Shown here: piece by piece, positions 46,315 through 56,446 of the stretch
Position numbering within the stretch: the first letter of the stretch is position 1
Layout of the letters: each line of letters begins with the position of its first letter
From: Branchiostoma belcheri
Taxonomy: Eukaryota > Chordata > Leptocardii > Amphioxiformes > Branchiostomatidae
Assembly: GCF_001625305.1 (NCBI RefSeq)
Contig: NW_017804365.1
Span: forward strand, 1,116,824 to 1,180,823
Reading direction: 5' to 3'
Length of the DNA stretch: 64,000 nucleotides
The notes under the pieces: model-generated
Seen by the model: only the letters and a program-made list of their open reading frames with translations
What the model was told of the DNA's origin: nothing
The model's database searches: none
Translations under genes and position numbers: made by a program

Positions 46315-47370
46315 TCCACTCGATTGTAACACTTTATCAAAGACTTGTGCTAGCCCTTACTGTTTGAATGATTAAAACATGTTAGGTATTATTCGACATT
46401 AGGTCTTATCCAAAATTTATTTATATATTTTTTTTATTGTTTGTTACTCTCTTTATATAAGTTTGCCATGCATTGTACCTTGTGCAATTGTCGTGCAATA
46501 AAGTTCTTATATAATGTTCTGAGAAATTGCTTGCAATGCTTGCGCGGCAGGTAGTAAACGGCACCCCTCTAACAGGGATCAAGGTTAAGTATGTTATGAC
46601 ATGAAACATAAACTCGTTATAGCTAATTATCTCGTGTCTAAGTGGAGACACGGGCCCAAAACTAATATAAAAGACGGTAGGAGGCCGGCTGATAGTGTTA
46701 GTGAATTAAGAATTGCTTGATGGCAATCACTTAATAAACAACTGAGAACAAACATTCTGCATTTACTTTATTTACTGTACAGGTAGATTCTCTTAATTAA
46801 TAGATCACCAACTTGTCTTGTTTGTACTCATTTGTCTTTTACCCACTTTCAAATTATGTAATGTACTTTGTCATTGTATTTTACTATCTTTATTTTTGTT
46901 TTAAGTATAAAGGCGTTAGATAAGTAATCTGTGCTTTTTGCATAATACTCAATAAATATATGTGAATAAATGAATAAAAAAGAACATTCTGCACATATTG
47001 AACGATTTGTCCTGATACTGTATAAATAAGATACACTTGGTGATCGGTCCACGGAGCGTTCAGAAACTGCGTATTGGTCTTTCTATCACGGGTATTACGG
47101 TTGTTTAATAAGTAACGCAGACCGTGTATTTGATTGAAATAGCTCCCTTCCTTTAACTTCTGCAACCAACTTAAAAGCTACATTAACGCATTGAAATGAA
47201 AATTCTAACTGTTCTTATTACCCTCGCTAAACTGCCAAACTGGCTATGTGTGTCCGTGTGCTGTCCAGAAAATGTGTTTTGTCCAAAGAATTTGTACAAA
47301 ATGGCTTATTGCACTATATATTAATAGTAATGTAAAACGTTATTTCCCTTGCACGCTAAAGAACTTGTAG
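46315..47370. other. Retroelement 3' UTR, then no recognised feature
   Basis: The first 200 bp are the 3' end of the preceding retroelement. Near 46951-46980 CAATAAATATATGTGAATAA with AATAAATGAATAAA looks like another truncated tail. Minus frames of 67-91 codons show no motifs. Confidence 0.35.
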
Positions 47371-47546
47371 ACACCATGGTGCCAGAGAAGAGGACACAGT
47401 CCCAATTACAACATGGAGGTCTGATATCTCCGAACTCTTGTTGTAGTAGCAGGTTGTCTAGCTCTGTCCGGGTTAAACCGCCTCTTGCGAGGAGACATTC
47501 TGGTAATCCCCTTTCTCAGGCTAAGACTTACAAGTGGACTCATCAG
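47371..47546 (+). CDS. Candidate internal or first coding exon, unknown protein
   Basis: The segment is bounded by TTGTAG on the left and CAG/GTAATG on the right. From the ATG at 47376 it gives 57 codons: MVPEKRTQSQLQHGG, then SPNSCCSSRLSSSVRVKPP, then LARRHSGNPLSQAKTYKWTH and Q. Serine-rich, basic, low-complexity sequence with an RRHSG motif would suit an intracellular disordered region with a basophilic kinase site. If read as internal, the upstream intron phase is 1. Base composition is more balanced than the AT-rich flanks. I do not recognise the protein. It could belong with the plus-strand exon at 29.5 kb, but the phases do not match directly. Confidence 0.35.
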
Positions 47547-47652
47547 GTAATGTTATAGTGTATCGCCAACTTCCAGATGATTGTATTTTGACCATTGCAC
47601 ACCGGGGTTTGTCCTTACTCTACGCTTTAGGATTCGAACGTCGTGAATAATG

Positions 47653-47735
47653 GCTTTCCCAAGGGCACAACATTGGACATGTTTGAGGATTTGAACCCAG
47701 GACCTATAGGGTCTGGGCCGAACACTCATCACAAA
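47653..47735 (-). mobile_element. SINE fragment
   Basis: TTTCCCAAGGGCACAACATT and GGATTTGAACCCAGGACC are the reverse of the SINE core and B box. Head and tail are missing. Confidence 0.55.
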
Positions 47736-48576
47736 GAGACGAGAAGAAGCCGAACCTCTGTATTAGAGCTGATGTAGTTAGATTAGTACATATATCAGTA
47801 GTCCTCTTTGTAGTACAAACATGTACATCTGTTTACCTGTAATTAGCCCGATGGGGCATGCATGTATAAAAAATTTTGTCTATCTATCTCAACCATTACG
47901 CCAATATTGACTTCTGAGAAAAAAAGACGATGCACTAAGTAACTGTGCGTGGGTTGACGCCTTCCTACTGGCACTATAATATCTTATCTGTCCCCGCCAT
48001 CTGGTAGGGTGTAAAACACTGCCAAACAAAAGTGCTTCGCTAAAAGTCTCCGTAAATCAGCCAATGTCCTTCCCCGTGTGTTTTGTCGAACCCACCTCCA
48101 CCGTTTTGTGTAATCAATAACAGCTTACATCGCCGTTAGGTTAATTTGGGCGCTTGCGAAGCAGAATAGATTCAATTACACAATACAAGATGTCACCCTG
48201 TAATGCCGCTTGTTCAGGCAAGTGTCCATTTTCCAAGCCTGGTGAATCTTTTATGAGAAGTTCTTATCAGGATTTCTATGTCTTCTAATTGAATTATGTC
48301 CTTTCCGACATGTAATTTGGGTATTTTTCAGCAGCCATAAAGCCTCTAATTGCCCCCGTCCTTCAGGAGTAAACCATGTTAAATGGTGATTTATATGAAG
48401 ACCCTTTAGCATCTGCACACACAGATCATCATTTAGCTAAATAAATGATATTTTGGAGGGTATTTATTGGTTCTTGACCAAATGGATGGATTGTGCACGA
48501 TGTGTAGATATGTGGGGTGCGGTGGGGTTATGGGTAATGAACCTAGACATGCCTTTCAAGTCAGCATTCCACCTTT
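47736..48576. other. No gene; possible retroelement tail
   Basis: TAATTAGCCCGATGGGGCAT followed by TGTATAAAAAATTTTGTCTA near 47841-47880 resembles a retroelement 3' end. The rest holds nothing I can support. Confidence 0.3.
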
Positions 48577-48835
48577 TTTAATTCCCAGGATGCATAGCGC
48601 CATGTGATAAAAATTCCCAGGTTGCTTAGCGCCAGGGGGTCATGCAACATACTGTCCCTGTGTGTTTTGAGGTGGGCCATTTGTGTTCAAAATCAAGTGA
48701 CTTCTATAATTACTACAGGTCGAATTTGAAAACAAATAGAGTGTGGCATTCTCCTGTGACCACTTCGCGCTATGCAACCTGGGATTTTTTACCCCTGTTC
48801 CTATGCATTCTGGGATTTGGAGAATTAGTACGAAA
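48577..48835. mobile_element. Foldback MITE with doubled arms
   Basis: On the left TTCCCAGGATGCATAGCGCC and TTCCCAGGTTGCTTAGCGCC follow each other as direct repeats. On the right GCGCTATGCAACCTGGGATT and ATGCATTCTGGGATTTGG are their inverted partners. Each arm is thus itself a tandem pair. Non-coding. Confidence 0.6.
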
Positions 48836-49340
48836 TATGTCGAATGCGATTTCAGGGTGGCAAAACGAGATAAAAAAAGACTCTGATAGCACATTTCAGC
48901 ATTTTCTCATACTAGGAGCGTTTGAAATAGCTAATTGCAAGCCACCTGAGGCGTATCTTTATTTTTTTGGGTACCACGCTAATAAAAAAGGTTAAGCCCA
49001 GCCTATGATACAAAACAAGCAACCATTTTTCGTCAGCGCCATCGCAGATATCAGTTTTCCCCCACAGGTATCAGTTCACTATGAGATAGGATTAATTCAA
49101 CTTACTTCGTTTAAAAATGGGTGATAAATTTAGTTTTGCCGCATTAAAATTTTATCAGAGGCCTTGAGTAATTCTGAGGTGATCGGCTGGTATGAATCGG
49201 AAATGCAAGGCCTCGGAAGAATTTCGGTCGTTGAACTTTCTACGCCAGGCCATGAGGGGAATGTGTACCACTGTTGACTATTACAAAGTTTGACATTGCA
49301 TGAAAACTGAAATATGGAGGCGAACCAAATGGCAAAGTGT
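48836..49340. repeat. Dispersed repeat shared with 59.5-60.1 kb
   Basis: TGCGATTTCAGGGTGGCAAAA, ATACAAAACAAGCAACC and CAGATATCAGTT reappear near 59534, 59970 and 60019 in the same order. Element type unknown. Confidence 0.5.
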
Positions 49341-49352
49341 AAAGTTTTCTAT

Positions 49353-49595
49353 GTGGGGTCGTGTGGCGTAGCGGCAGCGTTCTCGACTCAGAACCAGAGG
49401 CCCCGGGTTCGAGTCCTGACATGCCACCGATCTTGTGCCCTTGGGAAAGGCACTTTATACGACTTTCCTCACTTAGCTCAGGTGTAAATGAGTATTGTAC
49501 TGTCCCTGTGTTGGTGGCGGCATTAATATAAGTTGAAAAAACTTGAGTGTGCCGTCACCACGTCTTGTGATTGCATGTTTCGGAATATTAAAAAA
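49353..49595 (+). mobile_element. tRNA-derived SINE with 12-bp target duplication
   Basis: The head GGGGTCGTGTGGCGTAGCGG (A-box region) and GGGTTCGAGTCC (B box at 49405-49416) have tRNA spacing and could direct RNA polymerase III. The core CCTTGGGAAAGGCACTTTA and the ACTTGAGTGTGCCGTCACCA block match the copy at 39.5 kb. It ends in an A-run. AAAGTTTTCTAT flanks both sides (49341-49352 and 49596-49607). This is the reference full-length SINE of the window. Confidence 0.92.
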
Positions 49596-49654
49596 AAAGT
49601 TTTCTATTCCGAAAACTCAGGTTACAGTACCAGGCTGGAACTATTCTGAAGGGT

Positions 49655-49800
49655 TACAATGAATGAAGACCTTTATTGTACGCAGATACCCACTGGGTTC
49701 AGTACAGGTCACAGGAAAGACGTCACAATTTGCAATGAATATATACAATGTACAAGCTAGTGCTAATTCTATGTACTATGGACATATAGTCTAATAATTA
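49655..49800 (-). mobile_element. Non-LTR retrotransposon 3' end
   Basis: On the minus strand, GTACTGAACCCAGTGGGTAT, CTGCGTACAATAAAGGTC and TTCATTCATTG form a typical 3' UTR with a polyadenylation-like signal and the start of an ATTC-type tail. No coding part remains. Confidence 0.5.
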
Positions 49801-49917
49801 CGGTAATTTGGCTTCTTCTCGCTTCTTAGTAACGATGTAGATATAAGTACAGATGTGTCTTATAATCGAAGGTTTGTCTAAAGCCATTAGAAATATGAAC
49901 TTATCTTTGTTGCTAAG

Positions 49918-50109
49918 ATGTATGAAATGGGGAAACATACATTGCAACTCAATCCCATAGAAGTGTGCAAATGTGGACATCCAAATGAGCCATCTGAACG
50001 TTATCTGATTTACTGCAAACTTTACAGTACTGAAATTACTAAAATCTTGTTGTATAAATACCCTGCTTACACCTCGAAAACATACCCCCTGTTGACCCAA
50101 TCAATTTAA
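49918..50109 (+). pseudogene. Non-LTR retrotransposon terminal zinc-knuckle fragment
   Basis: The frame includes VCKCGHPNEPSERYLIYCKLY and then STEITKILLYKYPAYTS. C-x-CG-x(8-9)-YL-x2-C-x2-Y is the zinc-knuckle pattern that ends many animal non-LTR polymerases (usually CRCG...ES-EHYLL-CP-Y). The histidine ligand position is tyrosine here, so it is decayed. The longer frame on the opposite strand is a shadow. Confidence 0.6.
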
Positions 50110-52009
50110 ATGACACCGCATTTTGCACTTTACTCCTTACCGGTAGCCCCTTCTTCCCATACTCTAGTACTACTATAGCTACTTGCTGAATTTTCGATAC
50201 CTTTTTTCAATTACATCTCTCAGCCTGGAAGATTTAATTTATCATATTAACACCATTCATTTTGTTGGTGCGCCAGCCACTTTTATTTATTTTCGTTACA
50301 CATTTGGTATTGTTATTTCAACCAGTTTTTATATGCTTTATGTTCTTGAGCAGAGGATCTTATAAGCATATTTGTAATTGCTATCTAATTCTCATAATTC
50401 CATACGAAAAAATTAAAAATAAGATAGAATAATCCCATAAAACTTCCGTCAAAATTGAATCTGACATTTATTGGAAACGTTGCTAGGATGATATTAATAG
50501 CGTTAGTAAAATGTAATTTGCACTTTCCAATAAATTAAGAAAATGGTTTTAGTCGGTTGCAGTTGTACGCAGATTGCTATAATATTAGGGTAAAGAAAAA
50601 CATAAGAGACCTCACCGTAAACAGTATACGTAAAGGCTCCATTAGTCTAGCTATCCATAGAAAAATGAACATTTACGGTATGAACTTTAAGGTATATTTA
50701 AACATCCAATTAAATGCAGTGCTCGTGTTTAATAGATGCGCTGTTGTATTCCAAAACATCTTTTGAAATTGACAGCATTTAGGCATACACATGCATTTTA
50801 CTTCGTGTTTTTCTAAATCGTTTTCCATTCCAAAGGAAATTACAATTTTTAGATAGAACACGTTTTGGAATGCAGGGTGCGTCTTTCGCTGATAAAAATA
50901 GATACAATACCGATATTGACTAATACCTCGCCATCGGACACACTCACGCGCATCAGCGCTACATGTATATAGTGTTGGCCTTGATAAACGTCTTTAGTTT
51001 TTGGCTCGTTGCACCGCTGACTTGGTGATAAACTGTCAATTCAAACTCACCTGTGTATTATAAATGCATGGAATAAACAAGATTCACGAAAAAATAATGA
51101 CAAGTACATTCAAATTTAATCTAAGTTGCTATTTTTAAGTATATTATGAATGATTTCCGTCATTTTGACTCCGTACTTCCAACATTATCTTAATTACTTT
51201 GTGTCACATATGTATTATCATCTGTTTCATCTAAAAGTCTAAAGCTGGGGAACTTATCTATTATATAAGTATAGAGGGAACCCCTCCCATTTCTATGTAA
51301 CATACACTCAACTACAAAATGACATCCTCAATTATAGCTTAATCACAGAATTGGCAAATACTTTGCTGTAGAGGAATACGGTCTGCCTTTTTCAATGTGA
51401 AGTTTGTGTGAACTAATCTGGAGTTTTGTGATGGCTGTTCTGTGTCGAATGTTTCTAAGATATTTTTTTTGGTGAAATGGCGAGAACCGCTAAAAACCCA
51501 TTCCCAGATTAGGTCAACACATGTAGCACATGCTATCAAGTTGGCTCGGCTGTTTCCAATCAACCAACCGGTGGTAAAGCCCATGTCACACAAAGTCGAA
51601 TATAGACTCACATACACTGCCAAACTGCCCCATGGGTAGCGGTAGGTCGGGAGCAAGGTCGTCTCTGGCTGGCTGGCGTTCCTTGAAGTCAGCTACTGCT
51701 CGGAAGAATGCTTAATTGTTTAAAACATTCATGGATTGTAGGCTGTATGTGTGTGACAGGCTGTATAAAAGTTCTAAACGGGAACTATGTGGCTCCAGAT
51801 GTCTTACTGAGGGACGACTGCGTGTGCAAGATGTCGGTTAGCTGAGGAATGAATTCCCTCGAATTCACATTCATGGATTGGAGGTTCACTGGGTGGTTGG
51901 CTGGTGTTCAGGCGTAGGTCGGGCGTGATTGGCAGTGGAATTTTACTCAGATTTAACTCAAATCCGATTTTTTTTTCGGCGTGGCCTGAATCTGGTCAGA
52001 CTGTTTCCT
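50110..52009. other. No gene supported; dispersed repeat near 51.8 kb
   Basis: At 51770-51850 the string AAAGTTCTAAACGGGAACTA...CCAGATGTCTTACTGAGGGA is the uninterrupted relative of 36.20-36.39 kb. A 105-codon minus frame at 51339-51656 and a 65-codon plus frame overlap each other and show no known motif. The first 400 bp may be retroelement 3' UTR. Confidence 0.3.
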
Positions 52010-52222
52010 GACTTTATTTGTTATTTTTATTAAGTTTGTTTTCTGTACTTTATTAGCTTGTTGTGTTTTTTTTAATCATTAGGACTCTATGATTGTACTT
52101 AACTTAGTTTATAATTTCCCTTTTATCATATCATATTATGTGTGCTTCATGCAGGGAGCATTGAAAATCGCCAACATTGGCGACATGCTGACCCTAGATA
52201 AATAAATAAAAATGAAATGAAA
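52010..52222 (+). mobile_element. Non-LTR retrotransposon 3' end
   Basis: ACATTGGCGACATGCTGACC followed by CTAGATAAATAAATAAAAATG and AAATGAAAT is a 3' UTR with AATAAA-type signal and simple tail. The upstream 200 bp is T-rich UTR-like sequence without coding potential. Confidence 0.45.
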
Positions 52223-52453
52223 TTCGGGAACCCTTTGTCGGCTGGTGTTCAGGGGAAAAGATTCCGAATGTGTGACGGGGGCTTCAAGTAGGTCGATCAG
52301 AGCCGGCAGCTGCTACAGTTGGCACGAGTACCGGGGTGTTTCCGTTCAACCAGCCGGCAGTAATGCGCCGAGTGTACGGCTCGTCGCGTTTCCGTCTCGT
52401 TAACGATCGTTGCCGGTTGAAAACGGTCGTTGCCACATCGCTGAATGGTCTAT

Positions 52454-52636
52454 GCGATATATCCGAATTGTTCCAAGGTGGATTGCACCAATGGTAACAA
52501 AGCCCCACAACTCAAGAACTCAGTACAAACGTACAGTGGGGTCGTGTGGCGATATATCCGAATGCGATATATCCGAATGGTCTATGCGATATATCCGAAC
52601 GTATAACAACTGCGATATATCCGAACGTATAACAGA
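52454..52636 (+). repeat. Cluster of five GCGATATATCCGAA motifs
   Basis: The 14-mer GCGATATATCCGAA occurs at 52454, 52549, 52564, 52586 and 52612. It is followed by TGGTCTAT or CGTATAACA. The block also includes the fragment ACAAAGCCCCACAACTCAAG, shared with the GGCC element at 55.7 kb. The longer open frame here reads the repeated motif as CDISE. Confidence 0.75.
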
Positions 52637-52806
52637 GACGGGGGGCGCCACAGACTTTCTGGAAACTGTGATCCACTGCTCAGGGAGTCACGAGTGTTAT
52701 CTGCGTGACGTCACGGAAGCGGTGGATTGCTCATTCCTTGGCAAAGATTGGATTTGTACAGTCGAAAATTTGGTTGAGTCCAATTTATTGTGTTGGATAT
52801 TACAGT

Positions 52807-53592
52807 TTAACCCTAAACAGTACACCTGGGGTCCGCGCGGACCCCAGCACCATATATTCTGTAGTATCTTTTTTGTTTCTAAAGATTTTTTTCTGAAATT
52901 TTAGGTAATTGTCACCCACAAAGTTGTCTCTCAATACAGTGCAGAAAACTCCGTTTCTACCATTTATAAAAAAAATTATATCTGATTTTCTTTTGGGGTC
53001 CGCGCGGACCCCAGCCGACTTTCGATCATAATGGATACATTGGCGTTCTTATACATTACCTTATTTCCGTTTTTATATGTTTTTATGCTCTCATCTTATG
53101 TCTACCAAGTTTTCAGAGAATGGTGTAGTAATAGAATTAAATTTTAATAACTTTGGTGTAATTATGACGTCATATGACGTCAGAGCTAATAATATAGTCC
53201 GCCATATTGGATTTTGACCAATGACGTCACCAAATTAGCATATTCTATGCATATTAAATGATTTAACTTATATTTAATTATGTAAGATGTTATTAATGTT
53301 GGAAAAGAAGTGTAATTTAATATAAAACTCAGAAAATTTTTATGTTTAAACCAAAATTACTTCTATTTTGAAAAATAGAAACCCGTTGCCATGGCAACAC
53401 AAAAAACATCAACTTACTAGTATCAAACTAATATGAACTTTTTTCCAGAGACATTTTAGGAAAGGTCTCCAAATTTGATACTTCTAGCGCAAGCCGTTTA
53501 GCCGCTATCTGAGATCAAAGTTGGGCCTCAAAAGCCCCTTCAGTCTGAAATGGGTTAAAAAATCGGGTATTTCTTCTTGTCTTCTTTTCTTC
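52807..53592. mobile_element. TTAA element, copy 5, cut by assembly gap
   Basis: It begins TTAACCCTAAACAGTACACC and carries the 18-mer palindrome GGGGTCCGCGCGGACCCC near 52828 and 52995, the X-box palindrome at 53385-53398, and TGACGTCA at 53165, 53175 and 53222. Over its 782 shared bases it differs from copy 6 at only about 15 positions. The gap of Ns starts inside it, so the right end is missing from the assembly. Confidence 0.85.
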
Positions 53593-53612
53593 NNNNNNNN
53601 NNNNNNNNNNNN
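53593..53612. other. Assembly gap (20 N)
   Basis: Twenty Ns. The true length is unknown, and the sequence to the right need not be adjacent to the left side. Confidence 0.99.
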
Positions 53613-53729
53613 CGGGAACTCGGCGTTCGAGACGGCAGACCACATCATGCACGCCACCAACCTGATCCACATGTTCGCCCGCAGTCGCGTCAGGCTGTCC
53701 TGGGCAACGCACTACGTCGGAGACTTGAG
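53613..53729 (+). CDS. Coding exon, possibly GPR158/GPR179-like receptor
   Basis: The frame [20 protein letters not shown], then [18 protein letters not shown], runs from the gap to AG/GTGAGT, a strong 5' splice site (phase 2). The exon is GC-rich with codon-like composition, in contrast to its flanks. The D-x-x-x-HATN-hydrophobic stretch followed about 16 residues later by DL resembles the region near the start of the extracellular domain of GPR158/GPR179-type class C receptors, where a HATNFLN-like helix precedes a DLDWY motif. That match is short and recalled, so the identity is tentative. The 5' part of the exon is lost in the gap. No further exon of it was recognised in the window. Confidence 0.5.
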
Positions 53730-54117
53730 GTGAGTCAGCAACCTTTTCAGCAGTAGCTTAGGCCACACTAATTTAATTTCTTGGTTAACGGATTTTTCTA
53801 GAAAAATAATGGAGCGGGCGGGAAAAAAATTAAAACAAAAACAGGCCTAGGCATCCTATTATGGCCTAAAAATAGGAGCCATGAAATCAACACAACATGC
53901 TGGTTCAAAATTTAAACAAAGAATTTTGAACTTTTAATGATACCACTGCATTAACTAAGCTGTAACGCAAATTCATCATTACGGGGAACAAATAATTTTC
54001 GGACTTTCTTCCATCTGCACCTGCCACCACAGCGAACATGCAGTTTTGCGAATGTCCATTTTTCTCAGACTGCAAAATTTTGCTACTGCGAATATAAAGT
54101 GATCTACAGAATCAATG
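53730..54117. other. Intron sequence with GGCC-element fragment
   Basis: TTAGGCCACACTAATTTAAT at 53758 resembles the left end of the 14.9 kb element family, but no matching right end is found. Nothing else is seen. Confidence 0.35.
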
Positions 54118-54290
54118 CAATTTGTTGTGTGGCGTAAGGCAGAGCATTCAGTTCAGAACCAACTGGTCACGGGTTTGAATCCTGCCAATTGTCACCCATC
54201 TTATGCCCTAAATGGGAAAGGCACTCAACATGACTTTCCTCTCTTCACTCAGGTGCATGAAAACAAGTATGCCAGAATGATCATTATCAT
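54118..54290 (+). mobile_element. SINE fragment
   Basis: TTGTGTGGCGTAAGGCAGAG (A-box region), CACGGGTTTGAATCCTG (B box) and GGGAAAGGCACTCAACATGA identify a diverged SINE. It stops just before the TTAA element, which may have inserted into its body. Confidence 0.65.
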
Positions 54291-54301
54291 GATTGTGGGC
54301 A

Positions 54302-55286
54302 TTAACCCTAAACAGTACACCTGGGGTCCGCGCGGACCCCAGCACTATATATTCTGTAATATCTTTTTTGTTTCTAAACATTTTTTTCTGAAATTTTAGG
54401 TAATTGTCACCCACAAAGTTGTCTCTCAATACAGTGCAGAAAACTCCGTTTCTATCATTTCTAAAAAAAATTATATCTGATTTTCTTTTGGGGTCCGCGC
54501 GGACCCCAGCCGGCTTTCGATCATAATGGATACACTGGCGTTCTTATACATTACCTTATTTCCGTTTTTATATGTTTTTATGCACTCATCGTATGTCTAC
54601 CAAGTTTTCAGAGAATGGTGTTGTAATAGAATTAAATCTTAATAACTTTGGTGTAATTATGACGTCATATGACGTCAGAGCTAATAATATAGTCCGCCAT
54701 ATTGGATTTTGACCAATGACGTCACCAAATTAGCATATTCTATGCATATTAAATGATTTAACTTATATTTAATTATGTAAGATGTTATTAATGTTGGAAA
54801 AGAAGTGTAATTTAATATAAAACTCAGAAAATTTTTATGTTTAAACCAAAATTACTTCTATTTTGAAAAATAGAAACCCGTTGCCATGGCAACACAAAAA
54901 ACATCAACTTACTAGTATCAAACTAATATGAACTTTTTTCCAGAGACATTTTAGGAAAGGTCTCCAAATTTGATACTTCTAGCGCAAACCGTTTAGCCGC
55001 TATCTGAGATCAAAGTTGGGCCTCAAAAGCCCCTTCAGTCTGAAATGGGTTAAAAAATCGGGTATTTCTTCTTGTCTTCTTTTCTTCACCAAAAAATAGA
55101 AAAAGTTCAAAATGCATGATATTTGTTTGTAATGTGGACACAGAGGTTCCCACATCAGTTTGCAAAACAATTGAGCTGGTAGCATGTTAATAATTTCTAA
55201 AAATTAGCAAAAAACTGCTCTGGGGTCCGCGCGGACCCCAGGTGTACAGATTAATCAGTCCGGGAAGGTGTACTGTTGAGGGTTAA
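54302..55286. mobile_element. TTAA element, copy 6, complete
   Basis: Ends are TTAACCCTAAACAGTACACC and GGTGTACTGTTGAGGGTTAA (985 bp). The 18-mer palindrome GGGGTCCGCGCGGACCCC occurs three times: near the left end (about 54323), inside (54490) and near the right end (about 55222). The two terminal ones are embedded in inverted GTACACCTGG/CCAGGTGTAC. The X-box palindrome lies at 54880-54893 and TGACGTCA at 54660, 54670 and 54717. No transposase is present. Confidence 0.9.
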
Positions 55287-55481
55287 ACTTGCTTCATAAT
55301 GATTTTAACCAACACAGATGAACTTTCAAGATGGCAACTGACTGCTAACGTTTTGAGGGGCAAAATATTTCGAACGTACGCACATATAACATAAAAGCAA
55401 CAATTTAATTGCAAATGTACGGCAGCATCATGAAAATAGTAAAGATATTCGTGCATTAGTTAAAAATACATACAGAGCAAA

Positions 55482-55547
55482 AGCTTGGATTCGAACCCGG
55501 GTCAAACAAACCTGAATCTCAAACACTTATTCTCTTCGCCACGAATC
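55482..55547 (-). mobile_element. tRNA-like remnant
   Basis: On the minus strand CGTGGCGAAGAGAATAAG and CCCGGGTTCGAATCCAAG are A-box-like and B-box-like in tRNA spacing. The acceptor stem does not pair, so this is a tRNA-derived repeat rather than a working tRNA gene. Confidence 0.45.
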
Positions 55548-55688
55548 ATCTCGCAGTGTTAATGGAGCGTGTTAATACAACATGTTCTTTGTCGGTCTGC
55601 GATATGGCATTGACCCTTTTGAAATCGCAAGCCGAGAACTAACGACGCCACGTGTCTGTGACGGTGGAAGGACGAGGGTATATAATTA

Positions 55689-55895
55689 GGCCACACCGTC
55701 TTGATTTTATGGATGACATCCCGCGCGGATTGATTTTTTCGCCTGTTCTGAAAAAAAGGTCGCGTCCCTTGGCCTAGCTCTAGACCTGGGTACTCCATGG
55801 TAGTTAGCGACAATACGGAGCCGGTAGTAACCCTGGAGGATGGCACCGATGGCAACAAAGCCCCACAACTCAAGAACTCAGTACAAACGGATACA
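55689..55895 (-). mobile_element. PIF/Harbinger-like MITE, truncated
   Basis: It starts after TTA with GGCCACACCGTCTTGATTTT and TATGGATGACATCC. The inner block (CCATGGTAGTTAGCGACAAT, CCCTGGAGGATGGCACC) is the reverse of the right half of the element at 14.9-15.3 kb. The other end is missing. Confidence 0.6.
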
Positions 55896-56446
55896 AGCCG
55901 TCTATGTTAATACACTATTATATTTTCTACTTTGAGGATCAACTTAATTAAAATATTTTTTTTTACAAATGTTTACTATTTTCTCTATTACTCATATTGC
56001 CTTAAAGTGGTAGGTAGTTTATGGTCTATTGCGCGACACGTGCTTTGATTTTGTTTCTGTTATGCATCTTGTGTTTTGTTAATATACGTACATTTCCAAT
56101 GCAATCGTCACATTTGTATCCATGTATTGAGCAGGTGGCTTCTTATACGCATCTTGCTTTGCCCGATTTTCAATAAATAAACGCGAATAAAACACAAAAA
56201 TGTTACCAAAGCAACTGTATTGTTTTAGAAACTACAGTCGGTTCAAGTAGCTTTCACTACTGTTCGTCAGTGACTTACAAAAAGCAGTCACCTTTACAAT
56301 TACTGAAAAGAAAATGATTCTACTTAATAAGTCGGGCAGAGTTTAAAACTGATCCAGTTATTTGAGTAATGATCTCTTTAGCTGGATTCCTATTGTCTAA
56401 CCTCCAACGACGTAAACGTAAATTACATTAACATAATACATACCCT
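55896..56446. other. No gene; foldback MITE relative
   Basis: At about 56215-56380, AAAGCAACTGTATTG, GTTCAAGTAGCTTTCACTAC and CGTCAGTGACTTAC are related to the arms of the 2.2 kb foldback element. Upstream, GATTTTCAATAAATAAACGCG near 56168 looks like a retroelement tail. Confidence 0.35.

Noticed and set aside
49355-49425. Functional tRNA gene
   Set aside because: A and B boxes are present, but the arms do not fold as a tRNA and the sequence continues as a SINE with target duplications.
51339-51656. 105-codon minus frame
   Set aside because: No recognisable domain and no supporting signals; overlapped by a plus frame.
52410-52904. 164-codon plus frame
   Set aside because: It crosses a repeat cluster and the start of a TTAA element; no single gene could span these independent pieces.
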